64,000 nt of DNA. Source: Lecanosticta acicola (Eukaryota > Ascomycota > Dothideomycetes > Mycosphaerellales > Mycosphaerellaceae). The translations under genes and the position numbers were made by a program. Positions 22,152 through 32,808 of this stretch are shown here, in pieces; within the stretch, counting starts at the first letter, position 1, and each line of letters begins with the position of its first letter. The DNA lies in contig CAVMBE010000070.1 of NCBI GenBank assembly GCA_963674455.1, positions 1 through 64,000 on the forward strand. Reading direction: 5' to 3'. Under the pieces are notes generated by a model. That model did no database searches and was not told where the DNA came from. It saw nothing but the letters and a program-made list of their open reading frames with translations.

Positions 22152-23833
22152 ATGGCTCTCTCCTTGGATGAGAAGACCCAATCCGCCAATCGCAAAGAAC
22201 ACGTCGAAGCCCTTCACGCAGCCTCAGCAAACGCTCCCTTCGTCCCTCCGACACCGCAAGAAGAAAATGCCGTCATCCGCAAACTCGACCGTCGCCTCCT
22301 GCCCCTCGTCTTCGTCCTCTACTCCCTCGCCGTCCTCGACCGCAGCAATCTCGGAAATGCCAAACTCGCCGGCATGGCCCAGGACATCGACATCAGCGGG
22401 AATCGATACAACCTGCTCGGAACAATCTTCTACATTGCGTATATCCTGAGTCAGTGGATGTTGATCGGGTGGAAACAGTTCAAACCGCATCAATGGTGTG
22501 CGATGGTGACTCTGTTGTGGGGCTTCGTGGCGACGATTCAGGCCACGGCATTCAATTGGGGTGGCTTGATGGCTTGCAGGTTCTTTCTGGGCATTGCCGA
22601 GGCCATGTTCGGGCCCGGGGTGCCGTTGTATTTGACCGTGAGTGTCTTTCCGCGTGGAAGGAGGGAAGGGCTGATTTGGGGGACATAGTTTTTCTATCCG
22701 CGCGAAAAAGTCGGATTCAGGCAAGGCGTGTTCATCTCGGGAGCGGCCATGGCGAATGCATACGGTGGAGCGTTGGCGTATGGCATCAGTCAGATTCGGG
22801 GATCTCTGGCGCCCTGGAAAATCCTGTTCCTTATTGAAGGTCTACCCACGTGTGCTTTTGCGATTATCGTCTGGTTCTTCTTACCGGACAGTATCAGCAC
22901 CTCCACCTTCCTGAACGAGCGGGAGAAGGAGATTGCCCTTCAGTTCGTCGCCCGGAACCAACGGATCGATGTGGGCCAAGAGCGAGGAGTTCGCTTCCAG
23001 GAGATGTTTTCCGCTTTCAAGGATCCGAAATCTTTCCTGCCCGGGCTGATGTATTTTGGCTGGTACGTTTCGTTTCCCTTGTCACTCAAAACTTGAACAG
23101 AGGACTAAGCTCTGTTGTTTGCAGCAACGTCTCCTTCGCCTCCCTCCCCCTCTTCGTCCCCACCATCATCTCCGAAATGGGCTCCTTCACCCAAATCCAA
23201 TCCAACGGCCTCTCCGCTCCTCCCTACGTGCTCTGCTTCTTCGTGATCCTCCTCCTCTGCTGGCTCAGCGACAGGACCCGAATGCGAGGCCCCTTCGTCG
23301 CATTGGCAGCCACCGTCGCCGCGATTGGATTCATCATCAACGCCACGACCGACACGACGGCGCCGAGATACACGAGTGTCTTCCTGAGTGTGTGGATCTT
23401 CGCGAGCGTGGCGTTGCTCTTGGCCTGGACGGCGAACATGAACGAGACGGAGAGCAAGAGGGGGGGTGGGTATACGATTCTGGCCACGGTTGGCCAGTGT
23501 GGGCCTTTATTGGGTGAGTTGACCTGACCTGAAAAACTCCGAGCTGAAAGCTTGTGAATGTTGTTGTTTCTCACACGACGACACACAGGCACGAACGTCT
23601 TCCCGGCGTCGGAAAAGCCGTTCTATCGCAAGGGAATGTGGATCTCCGCATCGATGTGTTTGATGGTGGCCGTGCTGGCCGTGATTTTGAGTTTATGGAT
23701 CATCTGGGAGAATCGGAAGCTGGAGAAGGAAGGTGGTGGTGGTGGTGGTGCTGCTGCTCTTGAGGAGGAATTTGATACGGATGTCGGGGAGCAGCGGGAA
23801 GGGAGACATGTGAAGCATAAGCTTGTGTGGTGA
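22152..23833 (+). CDS. MFS transporter, anion:cation symporter (Dal5/Tna1-like) family
   Basis: Four exons, 22152-22637, 22689-23062, 23125-23513 and 23589-23833, with introns of 51, 62 and 75 nt, give 497 aa. Twelve membrane segments are evident. The N-terminal cytoplasmic stretch ends in ENAVIRKLDRRLLPLVFVLY and LAVLDRSNLGNAKLAGM, hallmarks of the ACS family. This family carries allantoate, nicotinate, pantothenate, biotin and related organic anions with protons. RFFLGIAEAMFGPGVPLYLT and the PWKILFLIEGLPT helix fit too. The tail has a run of six Gly and is acidic. Substrate is unknown. Its position downstream of a secreted oxidase suggests, but does not show, uptake of an acid product. The ATG chosen is the only one that gives a normal-length cytoplasmic N-terminus. 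Confidence 0.9.
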
Positions 23834-24495
23834 TGTGGTGATGTGGCGTGACGGGGTGTGATGAACGACGGATATGGGTAATGAGAAATGAGAAAAGTAC
23901 TGCATAAGTAAAGGGCTTGTTCTGCAACACGTCAACGGCTACATGGCCTGCGAGGTATCTTTATGACTCAACATGGAAGCACGAAGGATGGCAAGCTTCG
24001 GGAAGCTCTGCAATGGAAGACCCGAAGTTGAACTTTTCAGCATGAATGAAAGAAGGCCTCGCGAAGAGAGAGAGAGAGAGGGCAAGAAGGCCAAGAGTGG
24101 ATTTCCCTCAATTGATGGAAGCTAAGGTAGCTAGAATCGCAGGAAAGCTGGAAGTCCTATCCATCCTCCCCGATCATCCGTCCGTCCATCCATCCATCCT
24201 CATCGTGCCGATAGGAATCCTCCCCTCCAACGAACGAAGAAGGCAGATCCGTTTTCGTTTTCTTCATCATGGCTCAAAGAACGAACGTCCGTCCGTCCCC
24301 CACAACTCCCTCCAAATCTATGCATCATCGTCATCGTCATCGTCTCGTCGGCATCTCGATGGTGTGTGGGTGGGTGGGTAGGTGATGCAAGACTGCAGTG
24401 CAGGTAACGTTAGCATTGATGGCTCGAGAAGCAAGCAGACCCAAAAGGCAAGGAAAGGAAAGGTAGGGTAAAAAGAGGACGGACGTACGCATTCT

Positions 24496-24567
24496 CTAGC
24501 ACTTGCACGAGCCCGGGGCGCAGCTGCAGGAGCTGCAGGAGCAGGAAGAGTTGCCACAGCCGCCCAT
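24496..24567 (-). CDS. Metallothionein, 23 aa
   Basis: Uninterrupted 24-codon frame from the ATG at 24567 to the TAG at 24498-24496. The peptide begins MGGCGNSSCSC and has seven cysteines at 4, 9, 11, 14, 16, 21 and 23, arranged mostly as C-x-C. Aromatic residues are absent and Ser/Gly is high. That is the layout of the short copper metallothioneins of filamentous ascomycetes (about 22-26 aa with six or seven Cys, as in Neurospora crassa CMT). It would bind Cu(I) in the cytosol or wall. It is far below usual gene-calling cut-offs, so automated annotation would miss it. A TATA box lies about 170 nt upstream on the same strand. The leader is built of TTGG/TTGA tetranucleotide repeats. I am fairly sure of identity; expression is inferred. 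Confidence 0.78.
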   Translation of the reverse strand: MGGCGNSSCSCSSCSCAPGSCKC

Positions 24568-24735
24568 TTTGGATTTTTTTTTTGGATTGGTTGGTTGATT
24601 GATTGATTGAGTGGTTGAGTGGTGTAGTGTAGTCGTAGATCGATATTGTTTCGTTTGTTGGTTCGTTGGTTGCTTGCTTGCTGTGTAGTTAGAAGCTCCA
24701 AGGGAACTATGGCAGAGGGGGGTGGTGGGGTCGAC

Positions 24736-24742
24736 TATATAT
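24736..24742 (-). promoter_or_regulatory. TATA box of the metallothionein gene
   Basis: TATATAT lies 169-175 nt upstream of the metallothionein ATG, preceding a repeat-rich leader. Position is the only evidence. Confidence 0.45.
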
Positions 24743-25157
24743 CCTGGAGTGAGCTGTTTCTGCGGTGCCAAGCGAATCGAAAGGCACGGGGTACGGACGG
24801 GTCGACGTGGGCGTGGGCGTGGGCGTGGGTGGTGAGAACGTGAAGGGAAGGGAAGGGCGACCAATCACCTTCTGCCACTCAATACTTATCCAGCAATCGC
24901 GCTGCTTTTGCGTGCGCGCGACTCCGAGAGACCCTTTCTGCTGTCGGCCGCCGTGACCGCGACACACGACACGACACGACAATCCATCAGATGCCGCCTG
25001 TGCCGCCGTCGGTGAAGGCCGGGCGTGGGCGATACGATGCCCATCCATACCCATCCATACACATCCCCCCATCCCTATACACGTCTTACGTTACCAGCCC
25101 TCGTCATTACTATTCCCATCAGCACTTCCTTCCCTTCCCTTTGCTGCTGAGGCTGAC

Positions 25158-25197
<40 letters not shown>
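25158..25197. repeat. (GAT)n microsatellite, about 13 units
   Basis: A perfect run of about thirteen GAT units in intergenic DNA. It makes open frames of poly-Met, poly-Asp or poly-Ile/His on either strand, which are artefacts. Confidence 0.9.
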
Positions 25198-27134
25198 CTG
25201 ATGGCGGCGGATCCGTCCTCCCAACGACAGGTGGAGGAGGACCTCGGCTCGCTGCAAGTCCCAGCATTAATAACACTCCATCGTGATGACGAGCGAGTTT
25301 TCCCTCGAATCACGCGCTCCACGTCGCGCGCAAGCTAGAATAATAATGGGACATGGCATGATAAGAAAATAATAGGTGCACGTGCAGGTAGGTTGCAGCT
25401 TGCAGGTTGCAGCTTGCAGGTTGCGGATGCAGGTGCTTCTTCGGGGAACGTGGGGCGCGCAAAAGTGCCGCCGCCGCCGTCGTCTCAGGGATCGGATCTA
25501 TCCATCTATATACCACGCACGCACAAAGACCGCAACTTGGAACAGGAACAGGAACAGATATCATACCGGAGCTACAAGGAAATTTTTCGAGGCGGAAAGG
25601 GGACGAAAGAAAAGATGGAATACTTTTTGGTGTCTCGTGATGACCATCGACGAGGTCTTCGTGGCGTCGCTTCGGCCGCTAGATTTTTAACGGGTTGCGT
25701 TGACACTTGCTCTGCTCACTTCACTTCCATTGACGGCCATTTTCACCGTCATTGAGAGAAGCGTCGCCATCTTTCTTACTCACTCTGTCTGGCTCCACGG
25801 CATCCTTTTCAGCGCTTCTACCAATGCACTTCATCACGCACCCGGGAGGGATCGAAAAAGACACCGGCTCATTCGGCGACTCTGCCGCAGGCCCGGCGCA
25901 GCATGAGATTCGGAAAACAGACGTACAATAGCCATATGTTTCCAAAGGCTTACGACAGTGATATTCTAATATTCCATCGATTGACGCGCGCAGATGCTAT
26001 CCGCTCCGCTCCGCTCCGCTCTGGGCCATCCATGGAAGGGGCTGCTTCCGGTCTGTGCAACATCAATTTTGGTGTTCTTCCTCCTACTTTGTTTGCCATC
26101 CGAACGTGCACCGGTCAATAATAATGGTCTTCTTCTTCTGCACATCATCATTTGCCCAGGTCAATGGTAACTTGGCCGCGACTTCAGGCTCGGTCGCCGC
26201 ACAAGGAGAAGAGAGCAGCTAGCTGATCCCACGGTTGGAATGCCGGCGAGCATGTATTTGCCTGCGAGGGAGATGTTGTTGCGTGCTTGCTTGAAATCGC
26301 CAATTTGTCGGACACTTTGGCAGCTGTGCAAGAGCTGGAGGGAAATGTAATGCAATGGTCCGCCATGACATTTGCAGAGTTAGTTATCTTGAAAAGTGAA
26401 ATCCCGCGATGGGCACGAACCCGCTTGGATATGGGGAAGAAAGTGGGCTGTGGTCTGTGGTGTGGTGTCGCAGGAGATAGACGGCGGCAATGGGTTCCTG
26501 GTTCATCAGCCACGGCCCACGACCACGGCCAAGCTGGCGAGCGCCTTCAAGCTGAGCGTGATTGGTTTTGTACATGCTGATTGATCTGCGTTCTTGGACG
26601 TGAACAGTCAGTCAGTCAGCAGTTGACTGCATGTATGGCGTTCGTTGAGGACTGTGGGCTGCAAGAGGGAGATTTGATCTTGATGCTGATTCTAATGCGA
26701 ATGCTGATGGACAGCCAAGCCCGCTCAACGGTTCTCTCTCTCTCTTCTATTCTCTCACTTAATTCGCACCATCCAGCCACCGCAAGGCGATGCATCCATC
26801 GTACGTACCGCACGAACAGAACGAGGAAGTTTCGCTACCAAACCGACCGAGCAATGCAAATTTTTGCACCGCCGCGACTATCAAAACCCACGATGCCTTG
26901 ACGAACGAGTCCGCAGCCATCCTGCCATCCTGCTTATTGCTGCTATCCGCTATCCTCCACATACCGACCTCGCGTAGAAGATACATACCATTCGGTCGGC
27001 AGCAACGTCCCTTTTCTTTCCTTTGAGATCGATCGGAAGAAGATCGGGAGATCCCGTCAATGATATTATAGTTGAGATAAACCATACCTACTTTCTCGCG
27101 ACGATTCTTGCAAGGGAGCAAACAAATCCTACCT

Positions 27135-27135
<1 letters not shown>

Positions 27136-27179
<44 letters not shown>
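27136..27179. repeat. (TCAA)n tetranucleotide microsatellite, 11 units
   Basis: A perfect run of eleven TCAA units, about 500 bp downstream of the SIP5 stop (the gene is on the minus strand). Useful as a polymorphic marker; no function seen. Confidence 0.9.
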
Positions 27180-27631
27180 GCTGAATAGACCTACCTTAAA
27201 CTCTTTCAATTCAATTCAAAAGTTCCTCCCACCCAACCCACCAAATGCATTCAGTCGTTCGTAAGAAAGTCCTGCTAATCCTCAGGGTAACACCCTCAAG
27301 AGAAAAAAAAAACCCCCCTCTGGCTCTACTACAGACTAAATGAATGGGCGACTGATGATAATGTGCACGGTGATTCCACACATCTGGCGATTTTGGGGAT
27401 CATGCATCTAGAAAAAAAAATTGGAAAAGACGGTGATGCCGAAAAGAAGAGAGAGAGAGAGCCATCCATCATTCGCCGCTCCCGTCCCATCTTCCCGTCA
27501 ATACGAATGACCGACCGACCGACCGTACCGGCACGGCAAACCTCATGCTAGCCTGCCCTAACGAACGCCTGGGAGATATGCAATTAACCGCGGTCCCTCT
27601 CCTCTGTCCTACGCCATCATCATCATCATCA

Positions 27632-30337
27632 TCATCGAGCCGTCCAATCCGGATGCTCTTGTTGCCCGGGTCCATGTCCATGTCCATGACCATGATCAGA
27701 GACATCCACGTTGCCAATCGTCTTCGAATCGGGGTCATGCAACAGCTGGGGCTGAGGTGCCGGATGAATCTGATCGTCCGAGTGTCCCTCGACGTAGATT
27801 GGTGGTGGGGCAGAAGAGCTACTCGACTCGCCACTGTCACCTCTTGAGCGCCCGTCCACGACATTCAGAGAGGGGCTCAGGCGAGGCGATCCAGTAGGCG
27901 AAGGCTCTCTCACCTCCTCTTCGGCTTTTGTCTCGGGGGCATGTTCGATGTGCTCATTTCCATGCTGCTGCTTATCTTCTTCACCAATCATGGCAGCCAA
28001 AGATCTGAAGTTGAACATGGGCTCAACATTCGTTGCGGCCGGAGTTCCCAAAGCCGACGAGACGTTTGAGCCATCGTGTTGCTGCTGCTGTTGTTGGGCA
28101 CCGGCAGCGACGTCTGCGCCGCTTGGGCTAGCAAGGAGAACACTCGAGGACGAATCCGCTCTCTGACTCCCTGGCGTCGGTGTCTCGGCAAACGAAGAAT
28201 TTGCTGAAGACGCATTCGAGAGCTGCCGTAAATGTAGTCCGCGCGGGCTTGGTGTTGCTAACGGTGAAGGAGCATTGGGCTGCAGGTTGGCCCTGGACTC
28301 CTCCAAGTGCTTCTGCGCATTGCCCACACCCGACGAAGTGGCAGGCGGAGAAGGCGAGTCTCGGTTTAATGTCGATGTGGGCTCGTTCAGCGGATTGAAG
28401 CCCGCAAAATCCTGTGCAGGCTGCTTGCCCTTTCCTTGTCCTTCCCCCATAATCGATTGTTGTCGTACGCCCACAACACTCGTCGATCGCACCGTGCTCG
28501 TGCTCGCCCACGTACTGGTACTGTCGTTCGTCCCGGCCCTATACAGTGACGAGCTGACACCACTACTGCTACCCTGCCGCTTTGCGAGCTTCTCTGCCTT
28601 CTTCTCTTCTTTCTTATCAGCCTTGGCCTTCTTCTTGGCCTCTTTATTGGCCTCTTTCTCCTCTTTCCGCTTCCGTTCTTCCTCCGCAGCGAGAGACAAC
28701 CTTATGGCCTCCATCATCATAAGATCTTCCAGATCCTCGACTCGATGTCTTCGCGAGCTCGTCCGTCCCGAAACCAAATCAGAGCTTCCCTCTCCTTGAC
28801 GACGTCTGTTAGCAGAAGGCCGAAAGAAGGCATCATACTCTGCCGGAGACATACCTTCCCGAGGCGTGCCACTGCCACTAGCATTCGGACTGTCCAACAG
28901 GACGGTCCTCCTGCGTCTACCTAGTAACCCTGCGCTGCGTAGCTGACCATCACCTTGATTGCCCAGCACATAGGCAGCGTTGTGTAGAGCAGTGGCAGCA
29001 GCTGACCGCCTGAGCGCTTGAGCTCTTGCGTCTGCCAGTTTCTTGGCCCAATCAGGCCTCACGCGGTCTGTCGTGACGACGCGTGGATCGTTCGCTGACA
29101 GAGATCCAGCTCGTCTTCGTCCTCCACCATTCTGGAGCGAAGTAGAAGACGACATTGCAGAATTGCCATTCCGCAGAGAACCTTGTTGATATGCATATGA
29201 TAGGCCTCTTCTGAATGGCGGTGGTTGATATGTCACGCCAAACTCAGGCGTCACACAAAAAGGACAAGCAGCAACTTCCGACACCAACACCTCAGCCTCT
29301 TCGTCAGGTGGCCTTTGTTGGCCCGAATGTTCGTGCTCCGGCGGGTGAGGGTCCGGTCGCTTTATCTGGACGAAGCACTCTGAGCATATCGACTGGTCGC
29401 AACACCGAGTCTTGTTCAAGAATGGCGGATAGAACATGAAGCAAATTGGGCACTCGGCCGCATCTTTGTAAAGCCATGCTAGAAGCAACTGGCCATTAAC
29501 GTATGGCTCGTCTGGCAGCCGAATCTCTTGCGGGGAAAGATCTGGCGACTCGCTCTTTCCTGTCAAAGCAGAGGCCAGTGTCTTAGCTCGACCTCTGAAT
29601 AGTGGGTTGTTAGAACTCGGCGGACTCGTCGGCGAAGCAGGTCCAGAACTAGATAAGAAAGCAGCACTCGACGGACTCAGAGAGGCGGATCTGTCCGACT
29701 GATACGACTGAGATCTACCCGTAATCGGCACAGTCAAGCCGTTCAGATTCGCATCATTAGACTGCGCATCGTTAGAAGGCTGTGAGGCGGTATGCAACAC
29801 ATCAGGCGGTACAGCATCGGCCTCGGGGATAGGCTGCTTCTTCGCGGCAGCAACTAGCTGTGCCTCTGTCCAGGATTCTTTGTGATCATCGAGTCCTTGC
29901 CAGAATGGAGCCAGTCTTCGCTCGATCTGCAGCTGCCGCACAACCTGCTTGTTGAAGTCCTCAGGGCCAGTATATACTCCCACGGTGACCAGGTATCCAC
30001 CATCTACGTGCTCTTCTCGCATGCTCCGTTCTCGTTCTCTCAGTCTTGCCTGTCTCTCACGCTCAGCGCTTCGTGCCTCCCGTTCCTGTCTCGTTTCTCG
30101 CGGTCGTTCCGAAGCTGACGGCTCTTGTTCCCTCTCTCCTCTCCCGCCCAGATGTAAGAACGACAGATTCTGTCTGCTTTCCCGGGCACTGCCGTTCCGA
30201 CCATACACACGATCCGCTAAGCGACTGCCGGACGTGTGATGTGAGGGTGAAGGCTCGCCCGAGTCAACTTGCTGACCATTCCCGTGTCGGAGGTTGCTGG
30301 GCCGCTTGCGCTCGTCTTTGGAAGAGCTGTTGCCCAT
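27632..30337 (-). CDS. sip5: SIP5-like protein (Snf1-interacting, RING-like zinc domain), 901 aa
   Basis: Single exon. The N-terminus MGNSSSKDE is a strong N-myristoylation signal (Gly2, Ser6). Residues 75-110 are Arg/Glu-rich coiled coil. A conserved block with VDGGYLVTVGVYTGPEDFNKQVVRQL follows at about 112-150. At about 288-372 lies the SIP5 zinc region: AAECPICFMFYPPFLNKTRCC, then CSECFVQIK, and after an acidic loop ACPFC. This is a RING-like arrangement. Then come PRVVTTDRVRPDWAKKLADA and, near 560, a Lys/Glu-rich coiled coil. The C-terminal 350 residues are Ser-, Gln- and Pro-rich and disordered. In yeast Sip5 associates with Snf1 kinase and the Reg1-Glc7 phosphatase, linking to glucose signalling. 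Function here is by homology. Exonless structure and intact motifs suggest an active gene. Confidence 0.88.
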   Translation of the reverse strand: MGNSSSKDERKRPSNLRHGNGQQVDSGEPSPSHHTSGSRLADRVYGRNGSARESRQNLSFLHLGGRGEREQEPSASERPRETRQEREARSAERERQARLRERERSMREEHVDGGYLVTVGVYTGPEDFNKQVVRQLQIERRLAPFWQGLDDHKESWTEAQLVAAAKKQPIPEADAVPPDVLHTASQPSNDAQSNDANLNGLTVPITGRSQSYQSDRSASLSPSSAAFLSSSGPASPTSPPSSNNPLFRGRAKTLASALTGKSESPDLSPQEIRLPDEPYVNGQLLLAWLYKDAAECPICFMFYPPFLNKTRCCDQSICSECFVQIKRPDPHPPEHEHSGQQRPPDEEAEVLVSEVAACPFCVTPEFGVTYQPPPFRRGLSYAYQQGSLRNGNSAMSSSTSLQNGGGRRRAGSLSANDPRVVTTDRVRPDWAKKLADARAQALRRSAAATALHNAAYVLGNQGDGQLRSAGLLGRRRRTVLLDSPNASGSGTPREGMSPAEYDAFFRPSANRRRQGEGSSDLVSGRTSSRRHRVEDLEDLMMMEAIRLSLAAEEERKRKEEKEANKEAKKKAKADKKEEKKAEKLAKRQGSSSGVSSSLYRAGTNDSTSTWASTSTVRSTSVVGVRQQSIMGEGQGKGKQPAQDFAGFNPLNEPTSTLNRDSPSPPATSSGVGNAQKHLEESRANLQPNAPSPLATPSPRGLHLRQLSNASSANSSFAETPTPGSQRADSSSSVLLASPSGADVAAGAQQQQQQHDGSNVSSALGTPAATNVEPMFNFRSLAAMIGEEDKQQHGNEHIEHAPETKAEEEVREPSPTGSPRLSPSLNVVDGRSRGDSGESSSSSAPPPIYVEGHSDDQIHPAPQPQLLHDPDSKTIGNVDVSDHGHGHGHGPGQQEHPDWTAR

Positions 30338-31521
30338 CTTGGGTAGCTTGGTAGAGTGTTTCGGAAACCACGCTCGCTCAGGTCAAGTTGCGCGCAAAGT
30401 CGAGCTGATGTAGTTTGCGCTGGGTTTGGTGTAGCATTGAACGAGAGAGGTCCAGATCAGATGGCGTGCTACTGTATCACCAGTACGGGCATCGGAGTAT
30501 CCCGCTGAAGAACCAAGAGAGGTGTGGCTGTTTGGCTTGCGTGCGAGCTATACAATCGAAATGATCAAGGCGCACGTGGGCAATAGATAGCCAGGGTGGA
30601 CAGGTGGGTGGGTGTAGTGAAATGGTGTGGTGTGTCTTGTGAGGCCTCCGGGATATGGTGGATTCGACGGGCCCTTCAAGTGTTACACCTGAAGCTCATC
30701 TGGCCTCGCACATGCTTGCGGCACCTGGTAAGACGCAGATCCGGATATCGCTCTTCGCGGCGCTCGGCAGGGAATGCAGAACAAGGGCGGAGGTGATGAT
30801 CGCGGGGGGCGTTCGCGTGGTGCTGTAGCAATGATGGGCGGGCCCTGAAGACGCTGCACGGCGGGCGAGGTGAATGGCGATATGATGCGGGCGGTAGGAT
30901 AAGCCGGATGGGGACGGCCGAGTCGAAATCAAGGATTAGTAGAGGATGAGTGAGAACAGCAGCAGCAGCAGCAGCAGCAGCAGCGGTACACTAATGTGGT
31001 AGGAGAAGGAGCAGCTGCTGCGGCGTAGTCTATCTGCAGGTGTCGGTGTCTAGCACCGAGCCAGAGCAAGAATGCAGCTCGCTCTGACCTCACCGCGCCT
31101 GCCGGCTCTCAACCCAATCCCTCACACCCAATCACCACCAGGACACACCAGGCACTGCCCGAACTACCCTGTCGATACACGTGCATGCGAGTGCATGCGA
31201 GCTGGGGAAAAGACATCAAGAATCAGCAGGATCAATAAGGTAACCTCAAAATCGTCCTCCGCGATGCTTTCACGTGCTTGGTTGGCATAGCTTCTAGATC
31301 ACACATATCTTGTCGCTGCCCGCGGAGCCAGACAATCCTCTCAGACGCCACTTTCGCCTCATCAACGCTCATCAAACACAGATGAGATCACTAGCGACAG
31401 GCATGTCCCATCTACTTCTTCACAGGCAGACGCTTTCCTGCAACTGTACGCGCATACAACCCCGTTCACATGACGGGAAACTACGCCATCTCTCTCCTTA
31501 TCGGCGCTCTCGCCCTTGTCA
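30338..31521. other. SIP5 promoter region, no gene
   Basis: Upstream DNA of SIP5 and downstream DNA of the arabinose dehydrogenase gene. It contains a perfect (AGC)n microsatellite of about nine units at 30957-30984 and a GTGCATGCGA duplication at about 31181-31200. The frames present are short and featureless. Confidence 0.5.
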
Positions 31522-32808
31522 CTACCGTAGTGGCAGGCTAACATCATCTGATGGTAACTCATCGGGCAATGGACTCGCTGCAGGGGTCATCCAAGGCTCT
31601 ACCTCGGGAGGCTGTGAGGGCTGCTGTTGCTGCTTCGCGCGCTTGTTGACAAAGCCCTCGGGCGGCGAGTCCCACGTGAAGTCCAGGTACTCGTCCAGAT
31701 GCTCCTGGATCCCATCCGCCAAGATCTGGACTGCTCTCTGACGATTGAGACTCCACTCGTGGTCTCGTTCCCATCGTCCAGCAAGGCGAGCGGTCTCTGC
31801 GCCGTTCTCGAGCCCATCTAGAATCGACCTCCAGACTTGCATGGTCTTCTCCAGTTCGCTAAGCTTGCTCACACCCATCACGGTGACTCCTAGACGATTG
31901 CCGCCGACTTGAGAGTTGAGCTCTTGTTTCCATGGCACGCCCGAGGCAGGATCCCCGCGAGAGCCGACCGTCGCTCCCAATTTTAGCCAGCTCTCCAGCG
32001 CATATCGAATCGCAATGACCTCTAGCTTCTCGTCGTGTCGATCGCAGAAGTCGCTGGCCCGCTTGACCGCAGAACGCATTCCGTTGTCCGCAGGATGCCA
32101 ATTGCCCATGCTGCCCAGAGGAACACCCTCTCGTCGCAGTAAGCCCATACCGAGAGGCGAGGCGTTGGGAACAACGTCGACTCCGGCTTCTTTCAACTGC
32201 TTGACTCCAGTAGATGCAAGCAATTGATTCTGCAGCGTGAAGTTCGCATAAGACATAACCGCGTCCAGTGGTTCGCCGGTCTCCCGCAGTACGCGCTTCG
32301 CGATCGAACACAGCACCGGCACGGGGTATCCAGAGATTCCAATGTACTTGATCGTCCCATCTTCGTCGCGTATTCTCCGTAGTTCGTGGATCGCTTCCAT
32401 GACCTCGTCTTCAGACACAAACTCAACATCGTGACAGTAGATCAGATCCAGATACGCCGTCTTTAACCTCTCCAAGCTTCTCCGAACACTCTGTCGTACC
32501 CATTCTTTCGAATAATCGAATTCGTCTGATGCTATGCGCCCGCATTTTGTGATGAGGAAGTAATCGCTTCGTGCAAAGTTCTCACGCACAAAGTCGGTTT
32601 CGAGAGCGGCGCCGAGGATTTCTTCAGATGGGCCGTAGTAGGGCGATGTGTCGAACGCGCGCACGCCGAATTCTAGCGCTTTGCGCACAAGGCCTGTGGT
32701 GTCGAGCTCGTAGGGATCCGGGTTGTATTGGTAGTTGAAGGTCGCGGTGCCGAAGATGAGGGGAGGGAGGACGGCGGAGAGAGGGGTCTTGGTCGCATTG
32801 TCGGACAT
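31522..32808 (-). CDS. ara2: D-arabinose 1-dehydrogenase (NAD+), aldo/keto reductase, ARA2-like
   Basis: Single exon, 428 aa from the ATG at 32808, the start that aligns with LPPLIFGTATFNYQYNPDP at the barrel opening. The aldo/keto reductase barrel occupies residues about 12-340. The catalytic tetrad is visible: Asp in VRAFDTSPYYG, Tyr in the same segment, Lys in LITKCGRI, and His in LDLIYCHDVEF. The C-terminal 60 residues are Gln/Pro-rich and outside the barrel. In yeast, Ara2 oxidises D-arabinose to D-arabinono-1,4-lactone, the penultimate step of D-erythroascorbate synthesis in the cytosol. Length is somewhat above the yeast enzyme because of a Pro/Gln tail. Assignment as ARA2 rather than another AKR rests on overall resemblance including the long C-terminal extension. 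Confidence 0.82.
   Translation of the reverse strand: MSDNATKTPLSAVLPPLIFGTATFNYQYNPDPYELDTTGLVRKALEFGVRAFDTSPYYGPSEEILGAALETDFVRENFARSDYFLITKCGRIASDEFDYSKEWVRQSVRRSLERLKTAYLDLIYCHDVEFVSEDEVMEAIHELRRIRDEDGTIKYIGISGYPVPVLCSIAKRVLRETGEPLDAVMSYANFTLQNQLLASTGVKQLKEAGVDVVPNASPLGMGLLRREGVPLGSMGNWHPADNGMRSAVKRASDFCDRHDEKLEVIAIRYALESWLKLGATVGSRGDPASGVPWKQELNSQVGGNRLGVTVMGVSKLSELEKTMQVWRSILDGLENGAETARLAGRWERDHEWSLNRQRAVQILADGIQEHLDEYLDFTWDSPPEGFVNKRAKQQQQPSQPPEVEPWMTPAASPLPDELPSDDVSLPLR

Larger units (their letters stand above)
24743..27631. other. 2.9-kb gene-poor, microsatellite-rich stretch
   Basis: No coding region is supported on either strand. Besides the two microsatellites listed separately, there is a 14-bp tandem repeat of GGTTGCAGCTTGCA type at about 25389-25424. 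A CTCCG pentamer run lies at about 26003-26022, and a GAGA tract near 27448-27460. The last part is the 3' side of the SIP5 gene. It could contain long noncoding RNA, but nothing in the sequence says so. Confidence 0.45.

Noticed and set aside
27604..27636. Run of CAT codons at the 3' end of SIP5 looking like a His-rich tail
   Set aside because: It is a GAT/CAT microsatellite crossing the stop region; the SIP5 stop at 27632 is already supported by the frame.
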